NCBI RefSeq assembly: GCF_020360975.1
Contig: NW_025408670.1
Coordinates: 1,860,001-1,924,000, forward strand
Direction of reading: 5' to 3'
Length of the DNA stretch: 64,000 nt
Source of the DNA: Hirsutella rhossiliensis
Taxonomy: Eukaryota > Ascomycota > Sordariomycetes > Hypocreales > Ophiocordycipitaceae
In this document: positions 20,460 to 30,664 of the stretch, in pieces
Position numbering within the stretch: the stretch's first letter is position 1
How the letters are laid out: each line of letters starts with the position of its first letter
Program-made: the position numbers and the translations under genes
Notes under the pieces: model-generated
What the model saw: the letters and a program-made list of their open reading frames with translations, nothing else
Database searches by the model: none
What the model was told of the DNA's origin: nothing

Positions 20460-22023
20460 TGTCGGCGCCGGCTGCTGATGCGCAGTCTATGATGAGGGTC
20501 CGTCAGGGTTTTTTTATTTCCCCCGTCAAAATGTCAGCATCATCCGACTCCAGCGGCATGGACTGATGCAGCTGGTGGGGGTGCTTCGGAGTCAAGTGGG
20601 GACGGCTGGCCATCCGAGACCCGGGCAGGTGGTGATGCCAGGAAGGTCATGTTACTTTCCTCAGGTCCCTTCTTCCCCAAGAGTCGTATCGGAAAGAAGA
20701 CAGAGCAAAGGTGGCCTGGGCCATGGGATTTGCCACGGTGGTGACTGTGGCTGCCGTTGGTTGCGCTTCTGGCCAAGCCTTCCAAATAAGCACACACGCC
20801 CCCAGTATTATGCCAGGATTCAGAAACAAGAGATGGAACAAAAACTCTCGTAGGCTTGCGTTCGGCCCGTAGTTGCGTGTGGTTTTTGTTCTTCGTCTTC
20901 GCATCGTGTGCCTTGTAGCCCGTAAGCTGGTCGTCTAATAGTCGGCCACCCGCTCTGCCTAATCTGGCCACCTAAAAGTTCGGGGGGACTGAGGCGCGCA
21001 TATTTAAAAGGTAAGGTCGGCGATGTAGCTAGGTAGAGAGTACTTATACGTAAACTCTTGTTTCCTACCACTACTAAGATAGAATAACATACTCTCTACT
21101 TCGGCCTACGGCGCTGAAAGGTTAATTGCCCATCCGGCACAGGGCATGCTGTCGTGCTTGATTTAAAGGCGCTCACTCAATTGGTAGCCAGGCAATTTGG
21201 ACTCTAGGTATCCGTACATACAGTACTAGATGCAAGGTACCTACCTAGGTAGGTAGGTGCCTAGGTAGAGTACTGTACCTAGCATGTCGCCTTTCCCTTT
21301 TAGGTGCGCACGCCACAGCAACCCCCTCCAGACAGCAGAGCGGGTGACAGCCCCGTAAGCTGTAATCCCGTCCCCGTACCTCGTACCTCGTAGCCGCGCG
21401 CTTCGTGTCTTATATCTTATAATCAAGGGCAAGGTACGGACGGAGTACTCTTTATTTATTTTACTAAAATAATAGGTTTTATATAATCGCTTTCTCTATA
21501 TTGGGGAGTATTTTGATGGAGACTATTTTCTTTGATTGTTCTTATAGTAACCTACATACCCGCTTTTAACCCACCCGAGTTATAAGACAGGATTTGGGCG
21601 GAACGCAATTTTGGCCCGCAACACTCTCTTACAACCCCTGTTGTTAGATGACAATCTGCCGTGGCTGCGGTTGCAGTCTCCTGATGCGACCCTGTTGGTT
21701 GGACTCGGAACTGCGCCAGCCTATGGCGTATGCTTGCTTTGCTGACGCTCCCAGGCCGGCACACACCCTCGTCCGTCGAAGCATGCAGCGTGCAGCGCCA
21801 GTTGTTGCCAGCTGCCAGTCGTTCGTTATCCACCTCGGTTGTCACTGTCCCTGCCAGCTGGCCCGACATATGGCCCTTCATAAATCACATTGGCCCCACG
21901 TCGTCGCCCAAGGGGATGATGCCCTTTCCTGCCCCAACGCATTTCTCGTCCAAGCTGCCTGCCATCCAGCCCGTCAAGGTCAACGTCCATTTTCAACGTC
22001 TATTTTCCTCTTCCATCACCACT
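20460..22023. other. intergenic, turning AT-rich at edge of accessory island
   Basis: No gene supported. The first part is the ALO1 promoter. From about 21.0 to 21.6 kb the sequence becomes AT-rich and full of CCTAGGTA and GTAC palindromes. Confidence 0.55.
21236..21281. repeat. CCTAGGTA-type palindromic simple repeat
   Basis: Overlapping GGTA, CCTAGG and GTAC units, including two CCTAGGTAG palindromic blocks in 46 bases. Similar blocks occur near 36.54-36.67 kb and 44.02-44.04 kb. Confidence 0.7.
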
Positions 22024-23251
22024 ATGTCTTCAAACAACGACAAGACTTACTATAAGACAATCAGAGAGAGACCCGTCCACCTTTGCGCAAAGGGCCAAGG
22101 GCAAGGACAGCCTCTCAACTTTAGTCCAGTCCGGGCACTGGAAGAGCGCCGTCAGTCAATGGGGTCGCGAGCACTTATTCGCACACCGTGTCCTCTGCAA
22201 AGAGCCCAAGAAACGCCTGCCTCTGCTTGAGTCCGGCGGGTACTTGCCTCGCGACCTCAGAAACATCCACGCTTGCATCGACGGCCTGATTGAGGGCCCA
22301 GAAAGCATCGACGCCCTCAAGAACAAGTGGGAGCCTGAGCTCGTGCAGCACTACGAGCCAGACAGCCTTGGCTATGTTTGGGCAGCTTTGGCTTCTTTCG
22401 TACGCCCTGCAGCGCATCTTACCCAGCCCGCTTTCTCGGAATCAACAGACCGGGCAGCACTTAAACGGACGTCAGGGAGACCTGGGAAATTTCAAAACTT
22501 CGTTCCATCTGACAAGGTCACATTCGGAAGTTCCCCCGACTATCGATTTAGGCCCTCATCATCAGAGTCCGATTCGACTCACTCAAGCGCGGGCTTCGTT
22601 AAGGGACTCGCAGCACCGCTCGTCGAAGATGCTACCGTCCGTCTAGCCAGCTGCTTCATCCGCTGCGTGCTGAATTACGGCCAACGCCGGGACAAGACGG
22701 GTCCGGTTCTTTGCTTCCGCGATGAGCGCCGGACGTATTCTTATGCGGAGGGCAAGAAGCAGATCCACGCGGTGGACGATGGGAGCATCCGACTCATGGA
22801 TCCGGTAAACACTAGCCAACACGTGGCGATGCTGGAAGTCAAACGGACGTTTGAGAAAGTCATCGAGGGGGATCCAAGCGTCTCTGACGAGCTGCTAGCC
22901 CAAATGGTGGGAGAAACGCTGGCCCTTCGATGCGGAGACATTGAACCAGTCTCTCAGACCGAGTACGTATCTGCCAGGGTGTTGTCTCCTATCATGCCAA
23001 CCCAGAACTGACCATAGGGTTTCGATAGCTTTATCACGATTCTTGCGGTCACTCACTTCGTGAGATTCTTTCACTTTCACATCTCGGACGACTTTTACCG
23101 CAGCTACCAAGAATTGCTCGCCAACAACTCGGACAACCTAGCCGGCTTTCTGCGTATCGACTCTACAGTATGGCTTGACATCAAGAAGCGTGAACATAGA
23201 GAGGACATTGCCTCCCATATCCTTGCTTTGGTAGCCTGGGCCAAGGACTGA
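22024..23251 (+). CDS. PD-(D/E)XK nuclease-like accessory gene, 5' end unresolved
   Basis: The secure part is exon ...-22962 (open from about 21920), an intron 22963-23028 (GTACGT donor, GATAG acceptor, 66 nt) and exon 23029-23251. Splicing joins VSQT to DFITILAVTHFVRFFHFHI in frame. No ATG exists in this frame upstream. An ATG at 22024 (MSSNNDKTYYK) is one frame off, so either a short intron or first exon was missed or the gene is broken at its start. The core has a GPVLCFRDERRTYSYAEGKKQI stretch, then IRLMDP, then HVAMLEVKRTF; an Asp followed by E-x-K fits the PD-(D/E)XK nuclease core seen in expanded fungal accessory families. That assignment is inference from motif spacing. It lies at the edge of a decayed island. 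Confidence 0.55.
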
Positions 23252-24329
23252 AGGTATCTGGCGAGGCGTGCCGAGGCGTGCTGCCGCTCGGCCACAAACC
23301 GGATACTCTCAAGCAGGGGCTTAGGAGCACAGTGGAAGGAGATATAGGGGTCTCAAAGAGGTGAACTCAGTGATGTATGCTGTCACAGAGTGGGCAGAGG
23401 CAAGGGGGCGCAGGTGCGGTCCGTATAAGAAGGCCAATAAACTACGGAGGGGGAAAGAGAGGAAAGAGCGGGCGCCACGCCCACCGGTGCGGCAGCCGCT
23501 TATATACACACACTTGTCCAGCCACATGACAAGCCATGTGGCCAGACCCCAGATTCCAACGGTCTAGGCCAACGGCACCTAGACCATCACACATGCCTTG
23601 GTCTATCTATCGGGACGAGAGAGTGGCTTATATAGGTACAGGTGCCCCTTACGGGCCTAAGTAACTAGTCAAAAGGAGGCATTAAGATGTTCATATATAT
23701 ATATATATAAGTAATTTCCTTTATGCATCCTGCAGCTAGGAGAGTTATTGAGGCATCAGAGGTTAATTTGTTGCTAGTTATATAGACCTTGCCCTAAGAG
23801 ACAGAATGCACTGGCCTCCCTAAAAAGAGGGGTGTCTCCAGGCGTAACTATATATGTATACATGCTATGTCTAGACCAACAGGACTCCTTACTAAATAAG
23901 CCGGAAATAGAGAACTGGGACCATATGTGACTTCCAATGAGTCTTACACGTTGACCACTGCATTCAGTGCCTCTGGCGGCGTCCCTGTCTCCCTCAGCTG
24001 CTTTCGTCACCGTTATTCTCCTCTTGGTTGGTACATCCTGCAGTGTTGATCCCAAGCCAAGGACAATTCCTACAGATTGAGCTTAGTCTGTAACACACCC
24101 CTTCAGGCGTTGCAGAGTGTAATAACTGAAATGCCTGCCGTTTTGCGTAAGCAGGGGCACTCACTGGTAAGCACTTCCTGTAGACCGCGGGAACGCGTAG
24201 TATATGGATCTAGTGCCATTTATAGGGCTTCGGGATGAGAACCAAGTGTGGAATACACCAGCCATGTAGTGAAGGAGCTCGTACAGAGAGCAGGCCTCTA
24301 ACAGCTACAATAGTTTACAGGGACCTCAG
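23252..24329. other. AT-rich intergenic of the accessory island
   Basis: No gene seen. It contains an (AT)n run at about 23693-23710 and lower GC than the flanks, as expected for decayed repeats. Confidence 0.5.
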
Positions 24330-25110
24330 TCACTCCCACGGGCGTTCCTCATCTGAATCGTCTAACGGATTCCCTTCCAGCATTTGCATTTCCTTGTCCG
24401 TCACTCGTATCCACTCTTCTTCATATTCAGCAGGGCCAATATAACGACCTCGTTCTTGGTACAAAATATAATATAGATATTAACATCTCTATAAATTATG
24501 CCTAACCTATGTAGTTACCGCAACGCCACTTGGCATGTCGCAAAATCTGCAATGCTAGAATGTCGTCTAACGACTTCCTCGATGACCACCACTCGATCCC
24601 GCGTCTCCTTAAAAGAACAGCCTAGCACCGTCGGTGCTAGATTCGAAACATAACACGTTAAAGTCTGGTACGCTTTGGCCTCTCGTTCTAGAGCTTTGAC
24701 TTCGAAATTAAATCGAGCCATCTTTAAATACCGCTGCTTCCCTTGTTCTTAGAAGCGCTAAGCCCGAGTCTTGACCCCCCTAATGCCTTGCATTTTAAAG
24801 ATATCGAAGAAGTTGTAGTCCTCGTGCACGTATTCTTGCCACAGGGTACGCGGCTTAAAAGCGTCAGGCTGCCTTTATAAGCTAAAGTCGTCATTTAAAA
24901 TGGTAAAAGTCTTCCTCTTATCAGACCACTCGGCTGGTTAAGTAGTCAGAATAACACTAGGGCCGTGGGTTTGGGAGTCTTTCGGCATTAGATCTAGATA
25001 CTCAAACAAAATATAAACCACCCTCTTCCTATAAGCACCGTCTTGGCGAAGTATTCTATACAAGTAGTCGCCTTCTGCTGAGTAGATTGCCAAGACAGTG
25101 TCTTAGGTGC
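24330..25110 (-). pseudogene. decayed protein-kinase-like gene
   Basis: Read on the minus strand, one protein can be followed across several stops. YSAEGDYLYRILRQDGAYRKR leads to FEYLDLMPKDSQTHGPS, then stop, PAEWSDKRKTFTILNDDF, stop, LWQEYVHEDYNFFDIFKMQG, two stops, and MARFNFEVKALEREAKAYQTL. The readable MARF segment is 24515-24721. Beyond another stop comes LHRLGIIYRDVN, which matches the kinase catalytic loop (HRD-x-N). After a one-base frameshift, YQERGRYIGPAEYEEEWIRV runs to a stop at 24330-24332. At least five stops plus a frameshift show it is dead. The stops are compatible with C-to-T/G-to-A change. It is probably a lineage-expanded fungal kinase-like accessory gene, not a core kinase. 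Confidence 0.7.
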
Positions 25111-26579
25111 TTAGGACTGCCAAACGGCGTAGTGAACAGAAATGTGCGGCTAGACCTCGTGGCAAAATAAAGATCGGGGCGATTAATAGGAGGAACAGTG
25201 TTTTTCGTTGGATGGATTTGATAGAGAACAAGAATCTTGGCAGTTGACGCAGGCCATCCCGCTTTCAACAATAGTTTGAGCAGGAACATGGTGCTGGGAG
25301 CAAAAAGGACGCGGAGGGCAGGTCATCTTGGGTCGGCATACAGCGGAAATTAAGCCCGAAAGGTGGCAGGCGGCCATGTGCCTATTGCGGCACTTCTTAT
25401 TCCAAACTACAGCGTCTTGAAAGGGGCGGCTGGGGGCTTTGTCCACGGGCACAAGTAACCGTATCTGGCGAGATGTGCAGTCGCTTTAGCAGTCCCAGAA
25501 TTAGTACGACGACCCGAGGCACTTCCCGAATGTGCAGGAAATGGACTGCTCGAGTCATCGATCAACTATCACTTAGCCATCAGTCAGCCTTCAGTCAACC
25601 ATTAGTCGGCCAGGGCTCCGTCAGTCACCCTTGAGATGGCTTCGGCCTCTCCCATTAATTATACATTTTCCTGTCCTCCAGCAGCCAGGTTCAGCCCTTC
25701 ACGAATGCAGCCCAGCCCTCGGGTCAATTCTGAGAGCAGATGTCCGGCGTTGAAGCCGAGAGAAACTGATCCGGCAATCGAGGCACTGGAAGTGGTTCGC
25801 CTGGCACGCTCTGACGGGCACATTTCCCAATCAAGTAATAGCCGGACCGAATCAACAATCCTTGGTGACGGGTCGAGCGATCAGGCACCCGGGTAATGCC
25901 TGCATCCCTCCGGTCACCATCTCATATATTTTACATCCCGTGAACCAAGGCCGAGTGTCCTTGTCTTCCACATTCTGCTTCTTGTCTAAACCATGATTCT
26001 CAAGCGGATTAGCAGAAAAGCAAAAAGGCGGTCGCGGAGAGAGCTGCCTGGCTTATAGGGTTTGACTGTAACCTGAATCGAGACGGACGGCTGCGTCACG
26101 CACGGGTGGGATGGCTGAGTTGTTGAGCATGTCGAGTAACAAAGAGGGCATGCCGGCAGTATAGAGGTATATACACTCCTTTTTCGGAGAGGCGTATAAC
26201 ACCATAGACTTTATTTATTTATTTAAGCTTACGCTAAGAACCTGGCAAGAGGTATCTAGAAACGGTTACGCTTTTACGGCTATAGGAAAAACCTTAGCCT
26301 GTCCCGCCTGGTCGAAACCCTATAGCCCGCGTTCTTGTTGGCTTAAGCCCGGGAATTATCGGACTTGGCACACTATATATCAAAAAGGTAGATCTCCCTG
26401 CTAGGCCGGCCAGCCTAACCTTCCCCTTTAACGCCCTGCTGGCTAGCAGTGTTTTAAGCAAGCTACGCTTGCGCTTGCAGCGTAGGTTCCTATTGGGTCC
26501 GGCAGGCTAGCAGTCCTCCTAAAGGTCCTCCCTCCTCTAGGTCTTATATTGTAGGGTCTATAAACCTCTAGATAGACAG
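25111..26579. other. decayed accessory sequence without intact gene
   Basis: On the minus strand, 25183-25452 gives a Cys-rich reading (CRNRH, CHLSG, CRPKMTCPPRPFCSQHH, CVNCQDSC) that may be the N-terminal remainder of the neighbouring kinase-like relic. The rest, to 26.58 kb, is AT-rich with TTTA repeats near 26.21 kb and no readable protein. It may be the 3' part of the LINE relic. Confidence 0.4.
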
Positions 26580-27454
26580 TAGGACGTCTAGACCTGGAGA
26601 CATCTAGAGTTGTTTCTGCCCCGGGGTGGTCCCTGCCCTTATCAGGTCGGTAGGCTTCCCTATCTTCTTATGCTCCTTTCGTCTGTTGCAACCGCCGTCG
26701 TCTCCCTTGCCCTTTTTTACTAGTCGGGCCCCTGTCGCCACCGCAGTCACCGGTTCCAGCTAGGGTCACTCCTCAACTGGTCGCCTCTCGTGGAAACGCG
26801 CCGCCCGGGTGTAGGAGGCCCGTACTGCGTCCCAGGAGGCCCTCGTCTTAGAGCAAGCCCGGCTCTAGGCCGGGTGCGCCCCTGCGCAAAGAGGGCAGCA
26901 AAGCGGAATCTTCCCTTCCTTTATGGGGCACGCATCTCACCCCCCTCGTGCGCGGTCGCACTGCGCTTCCCGCATATCGCGCAAGCGGCAGAGTGTTTTG
27001 CAATGTGGCTGATCCGATAGCACCTAAAGCACTATCGGGGCCGTACCTCGTCCGCATATGGTTCGGCATCGTAGATCTCCGACTAGATCACTACTCCGCG
27101 GTCGCAGAGCTTGTTCGCTGCAGGCACGCCGTCGACCGTAAGGACTAGGGCCGTCCTCGGTACTGCCGCGGCGTGCCTCCTCTTCGCATGGAGCTTGATA
27201 ACAGAGATATCGCTGGCCCTTGATATCTCCTTCGTAAGTACTTCCTTCCCCCCTCTCTCAAGCGCTTGGGCTGGGACCCCCTTGACGATGACTGTGTAGC
27301 CACCTCCCGTGAGGGTCGCGTCCTGCCAATGGCGGCACGAAGCCAGGCCTGGTTCTTCCGACCTTGGACTAGATCGACATGGTCCCGTCAACAGAATGAG
27401 ATACGGCAGAATGCGGCTGTCACACAGAGAATGTACGAAGGCAACCCTCCCCAC
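26580..27454 (-). mobile_element. RIP-damaged relic of a LINE (Tad-like) ORF1
   Basis: Minus-strand reading gives VIVKGVPAQALERGGKEV, then VPRTALVLTVDGVPAANKL and GVVI, a TAG stop, SEIYDAEPYADEVRPR, a TAG stop, CFRCYRISHIAKHSAAC and AICGKRSATAH. After a frame change come CCPLCAGAHPA, a TAG stop, SRACSKTRASWDAVRASY. This is the order of fungal LINE ORF1 proteins: a nucleic-acid-binding region, two to three CCHC zinc knuckles, and the terminal C-x2-C-x3-HPAWS-x-C knuckle. The stops sit where Gln or Trp is expected (CAG to TAG, TGG to TAG), as repeat-induced point mutation would make. No reverse transcriptase was readable downstream, so the copy is truncated or too decayed. Confidence 0.75.
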
Positions 27455-28367
27455 CGCTATCCTTTGATTCCATAGCCTCTTTGTACCGTTCTCGCGCTAC
27501 AGCGATCAGAAACGCGACAATATATGGGTCTTGCAAGGGTTCTGTGGGCGCGGGATAAGGAGGAAGCAAGCGATGCGTCGACCCCGTCGTCTGCTGAAAT
27601 CTGGTGTCAACGCGTCAGAGCGCATAATACTGAGACGATCTTGGTCGATGTATGCGGCAATGGCAGCTGCGTTGGCGGATTTGACTCGGGACAGAACGCG
27701 GCGCAATGGAAAATTGTGCGGCCGCGCCCATTAAAGGAGAAGCGAAGATGTTTTCTATAGGGAGAGGCCATAGTCAGGAAGAGCTTTCAGAAGTTGATAG
27801 AGGAACAGACCCGACAGTGAGACGGCAATCTGAATCTGCAAAAGAATTCACTATGCTAGTCTCGCGATCGATCATGATCGACCGTCTGAACAGTGATACA
27901 ACAAACTGGGCACCACCGGTAAAGTCGGATGACGTTGTCGGCGGCGCTGGCTGAAGGAGCATTACAGCGGCTCGGGCCGCCGCTTGGTCCAGTGCAGTGA
28001 GTGAGGGCGAGCTGGTTGGTTGATAGAGCTGGGGAGAGTGGGCCGAGGTTGGGGTGTGACGTGGCGGCGGTTATGGCCCCATGGCAGCCTCTCTCTCCGG
28101 GATTTGTCGTCGTGGTTCGAGCTACGCGTCGCCATCAGTAGAAGAGTCATGTCCGGGTTATACATCCGCTATTATATCATCAAGACGGTGAGTGTGTATT
28201 ATGCAGTTTCTGGAGGAAGGAGCTTCGGTCGGGGCGGTATTTGCGTGTGTCTGGTACGAATACACTGTCTGGTACAGTGTATTCGCCATAAATACCAAAA
28301 AAATGAAGTTGGCCGAACATGACCAACGACATAAGACATGTCCCTAATAAAGGGGGAAAGCGCTTGT
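27455..28367. other. intergenic of the accessory island
   Basis: No supported gene. It contains a TCGATCATGATCGA palindrome near 27.87 kb and a perfect inverted repeat listed separately. It could include the 5' part of the LINE relic. Confidence 0.45.
28258..28284. repeat. perfect inverted repeat, 10-bp arms, 7-nt loop
   Basis: GAATACACTG (28258-28267) pairs with CAGTGTATTC (28275-28284). The loop and left flank share CTGGTA. Confidence 0.85.
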
Positions 28368-28464
28368 GCCCCAAGCCAGAGTCGAACTGACGACCTTGTC
28401 ATAGCATTTAACCGACCATGAGGAACGGTACTAGTGACACGCTCTACCGCTGAGCCATTGGGGC
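28368..28464 (-). tRNA. tRNA-Thr (AGT) with 26-nt intron
   Basis: The minus strand folds as a tRNA. Acceptor GCCCCAA pairs with TTGGGGC, the D arm carries TGGCTCAGCGGTAGAGC (A box), the anticodon stem TGTCA pairs with TGACA, and the T arm carries GTTCGAC (B box). The anticodon loop reads CTAGTA before the interruption, giving anticodon AGT (threonine). A 26-nt intron sits one base 3' of the anticodon, the standard eukaryotic position. The mature length is about 71 nt. No CCA is encoded, as expected. Confidence 0.88.
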
Positions 28465-29084
28465 TTTAGTGGAGTTTGGATTAGGAATTTTAGTATATGT
28501 AGACTGTGCGCTTCTGACGGGTCTCGACAGACCAACCGTACTGCCACAAGCCTCTCTCCACTGGCCCCTCTCTGCATAGACTTGGCCTTGTCACAAAGTG
28601 CCAGACCCACAAGCTGGCTGTAAGGAGTCTTCTTACTGGAACTAAAAACAAGGAGTCTATAATGCTGTTCGGCCAAATAGTCTACTGATTGAAGGAAATC
28701 GCATTATTTGGATTAATATAGGCCATTGCATTGCGAGGCTGGTGCGAGGGTAGCTTGCACGCGCTATGGCTGACGGCTGCCGTGACAGTCACGTGACGGC
28801 AGCAGAGTCACAAGGCGGCCAATTGAGTTACGAGACAGCCAACAGAGGCACAGGCGCCGATAGAGTAAAGAGCGATAACACGGTTGCAGGCGCGACACAG
28901 CTATAAGCAAGAAGTCCTTAGTCAGATGGTTACTGATTTCCTTGCAGTAGAGAGTTAGCTACTATTTCAGCAGTAAAAGAGTGTTATCTTTCGTTGGGGA
29001 ATCTGAAGGGTGCAACGCAGTCACAGGCGCTAAAAAGTATTAAACAGCCCCTGTTGTCAGGAGCGCGTGGCGCGCAAAGGTAGT
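28465..29084. other. intergenic with possible solo LTR
   Basis: No protein gene seen. It contains the LTR candidate at 28783-29059. Confidence 0.45.
28783..29059. mobile_element. possible solo LTR
   Basis: A 277-bp block begins TGACAGTCACGTGACGGC and ends CCCTGTTGTCA. The ends are TG...CA with a short inverted match (TGACA/TGTCA). Inside is a TATAAGCAAG motif followed by TTCCTTGCAG, like the TATA/R region of an LTR. No flanking 5-bp target-site duplication was found and no internal domains adjoin it, so this is tentative. Confidence 0.3.
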
Positions 29085-29771
29085 CTAGGTATATACAATC
29101 AAGTTTTCTGCCTTGTCCACGTCGAGAGGACTCGTCGCCGAGAGAAGAAGCGCCAAGAGACGACCACGAAGCGTTTCGTGGGGCTTGTAAGGAATTGAGG
29201 TGATTTGGATCGGGAGGGAATCTGGCGCCGACGGAGCGGTAGCTGGATCATCGAACATGCTAAGAAGAGACGACGATATTTTTGCCGAGTAGAGGTATAA
29301 ATGATCGTGGTCTTCGGAGGAGAATAAGACCTTCGGCTAGAATTCGCATTAGCAGGTTAATCGGGATGCATGATGAGTACTTGCATGGGTGCGTACAGTT
29401 ACGCCAGCTGCTTGCCGGGTTTGTTCCTGTCCCAGCATCCTCCATTGTCGCTGGCCAAGGGCAAGCAAGAGCGCCACCAGGTACGGATCGTGCAGCGACT
29501 CGGTTGGAGAAAGCCTCTTGAGTTTGAGTTTGACCAAAGTGAAGGCCGGGAGGTTGTCTCGAAGACCCATGGGCATCCCGAGCTTCTTCTTGCGCAAGAA
29601 GGTGATGTGGCGACGGTCGACGTGTGCAGCAACGGGGAGAGCATGTCCAGGATTCTCGCCATCGCAGTCTTTGCGGAAGCAATAGTAGGTGCACGGGAGA
29701 ACTACAGGGCGGTAGCCACCGACGTGCAGGTGGAGATAGCAACTGTGCGAGTCAAGATTAGATGACGCCAT
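29085..29771 (-). CDS. intact accessory gene of unknown family (208 aa)
   Basis: Two exons: 29397-29771 (125 codons) and 29085-29336 (83 codons plus stop). The intron is 60 nt (29337-29396), with GTACGC donor, CTAAT branch-like site and CTAG acceptor. Splicing joins RQAAGVT to PKVLFSSEDHDHLYLYSAKI in frame; without it the product would stop early. N-terminal part: CYLHLHVGGYRPVVLPCTYY, RKDCDGENPGHALPVAAHVD, RRHITFLRKK, PAFTLVKLKL, LHDPYLVALLLALGQ. C-terminal part: SLPIQITSIPYKPHETLRGRL. I recall similar uncharacterised proteins in other filamentous fungi but no named domain. There is no signal peptide or membrane segment. It is the only clearly intact multi-exon gene inside the decayed island. 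Confidence 0.78.
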
Positions 29772-29810
29772 TTAGTGGTACGCGGCGAGTTTGGCAGCGA
29801 GTCTGGCAGC

Positions 29811-30137
29811 TTACAACCAAGTCAGTGGTGAGGATTCAATGGCGATAAGCCCACGTATCGTCCCTTCCTTTGCTTCCCATTGGTTTCCGTCGCGAAAGAA
29901 GAGGCGCTTGAATTTCCGCAGCCGATAGTCGTCGTCTTCAGTCATGGGAATATGCATTATGGCTGGGGGCGCAGGACGGCATTTGCTAAATGTGCAGGAC
30001 AGCAGCTCGAGGTGCAGCTTCGTCCATAGCAGAGGGTCGACGAGAATCCGTGTTCTGGGTTGACGGCGAACCCAATCATGGATGGAAAGGGCCTCTGCGT
30101 CAACGACTCCGGGACCAGGTCTTTCCATTGATGGCAT
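29811..30137 (-). CDS. small hypothetical protein (108 aa)
   Basis: The frame opens well upstream of the ATG at 30137 but has no earlier ATG. The reading (MPSMERPGPGVVDAEAL, then LVDPLLWTKLHLELLSC, then TEDDDYRLRKFKRLFFRDG) looks protein-like and hydrophilic with no recognised domain. It could be the remnant or 3' exon of a larger gene. It lies 39 bp upstream of the 208-aa gene on the same strand. Confidence 0.35.
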   Translation of the reverse strand: MPSMERPGPGVVDAEALSIHDWVRRQPRTRILVDPLLWTKLHLELLSCTFSKCRPAPPAIMHIPMTEDDDYRLRKFKRLFFRDGNQWEAKEGTIRGLIAIESSPLTWL

Positions 30138-30664
30138 CTTGATGGGGCGCGAGAGCTGCGCCGAGACGTGCCATGGTCGAGAAATTGGGAAATGGTGCTT
30201 TGCAGGAGGGAATGACAACGAACGACGACACGCGCGCTGGATCACAATCCGCTGAGGTAAGCCGCAGGTGACCAAGTGGGACGGATCGGAACGAAGTACC
30301 TCCGCGCTCCGTATGCCTTGCTTGAGTCCCAGCCTCTGTGCCTACGAGGGTTCACTATGGATTATCGCGATAATTCTTTCTTCCCCCGCGCCTATTCGGC
30401 AGACATCTTCAACACCTGCTTCCAGCACGACCCGATGAGCGCAGGCGAGGGCGCAGATTCCGCCTGCAGTGCTCATAAAAGGCAGCAGCTAGGACGAGCG
30501 GCAGGTGATGGAGGATTACCTAGGCCAACCCCTCGATAGCGAGTTGGTCTATACAAGGAGATTTGCTACAAAGAAGCGCAAGACTACTAAGATCGATGCT
30601 CTATTTTGCTAGGTATCTCGGCCGTTAGCGTTCCCCTTTCTCTTCTCTTCAACCCCTGGTCCCC
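30138..30664. other. intergenic, edge of accessory island
   Basis: No supported gene. GC content rises again toward the urea-transporter gene. Confidence 0.45.

Noticed and set aside
19002..20492. 496-codon open frame antisense to ALO1
   Set aside because: Low-complexity Gly/Val/Ala/Asp reading complementary to a GC-rich conserved gene.
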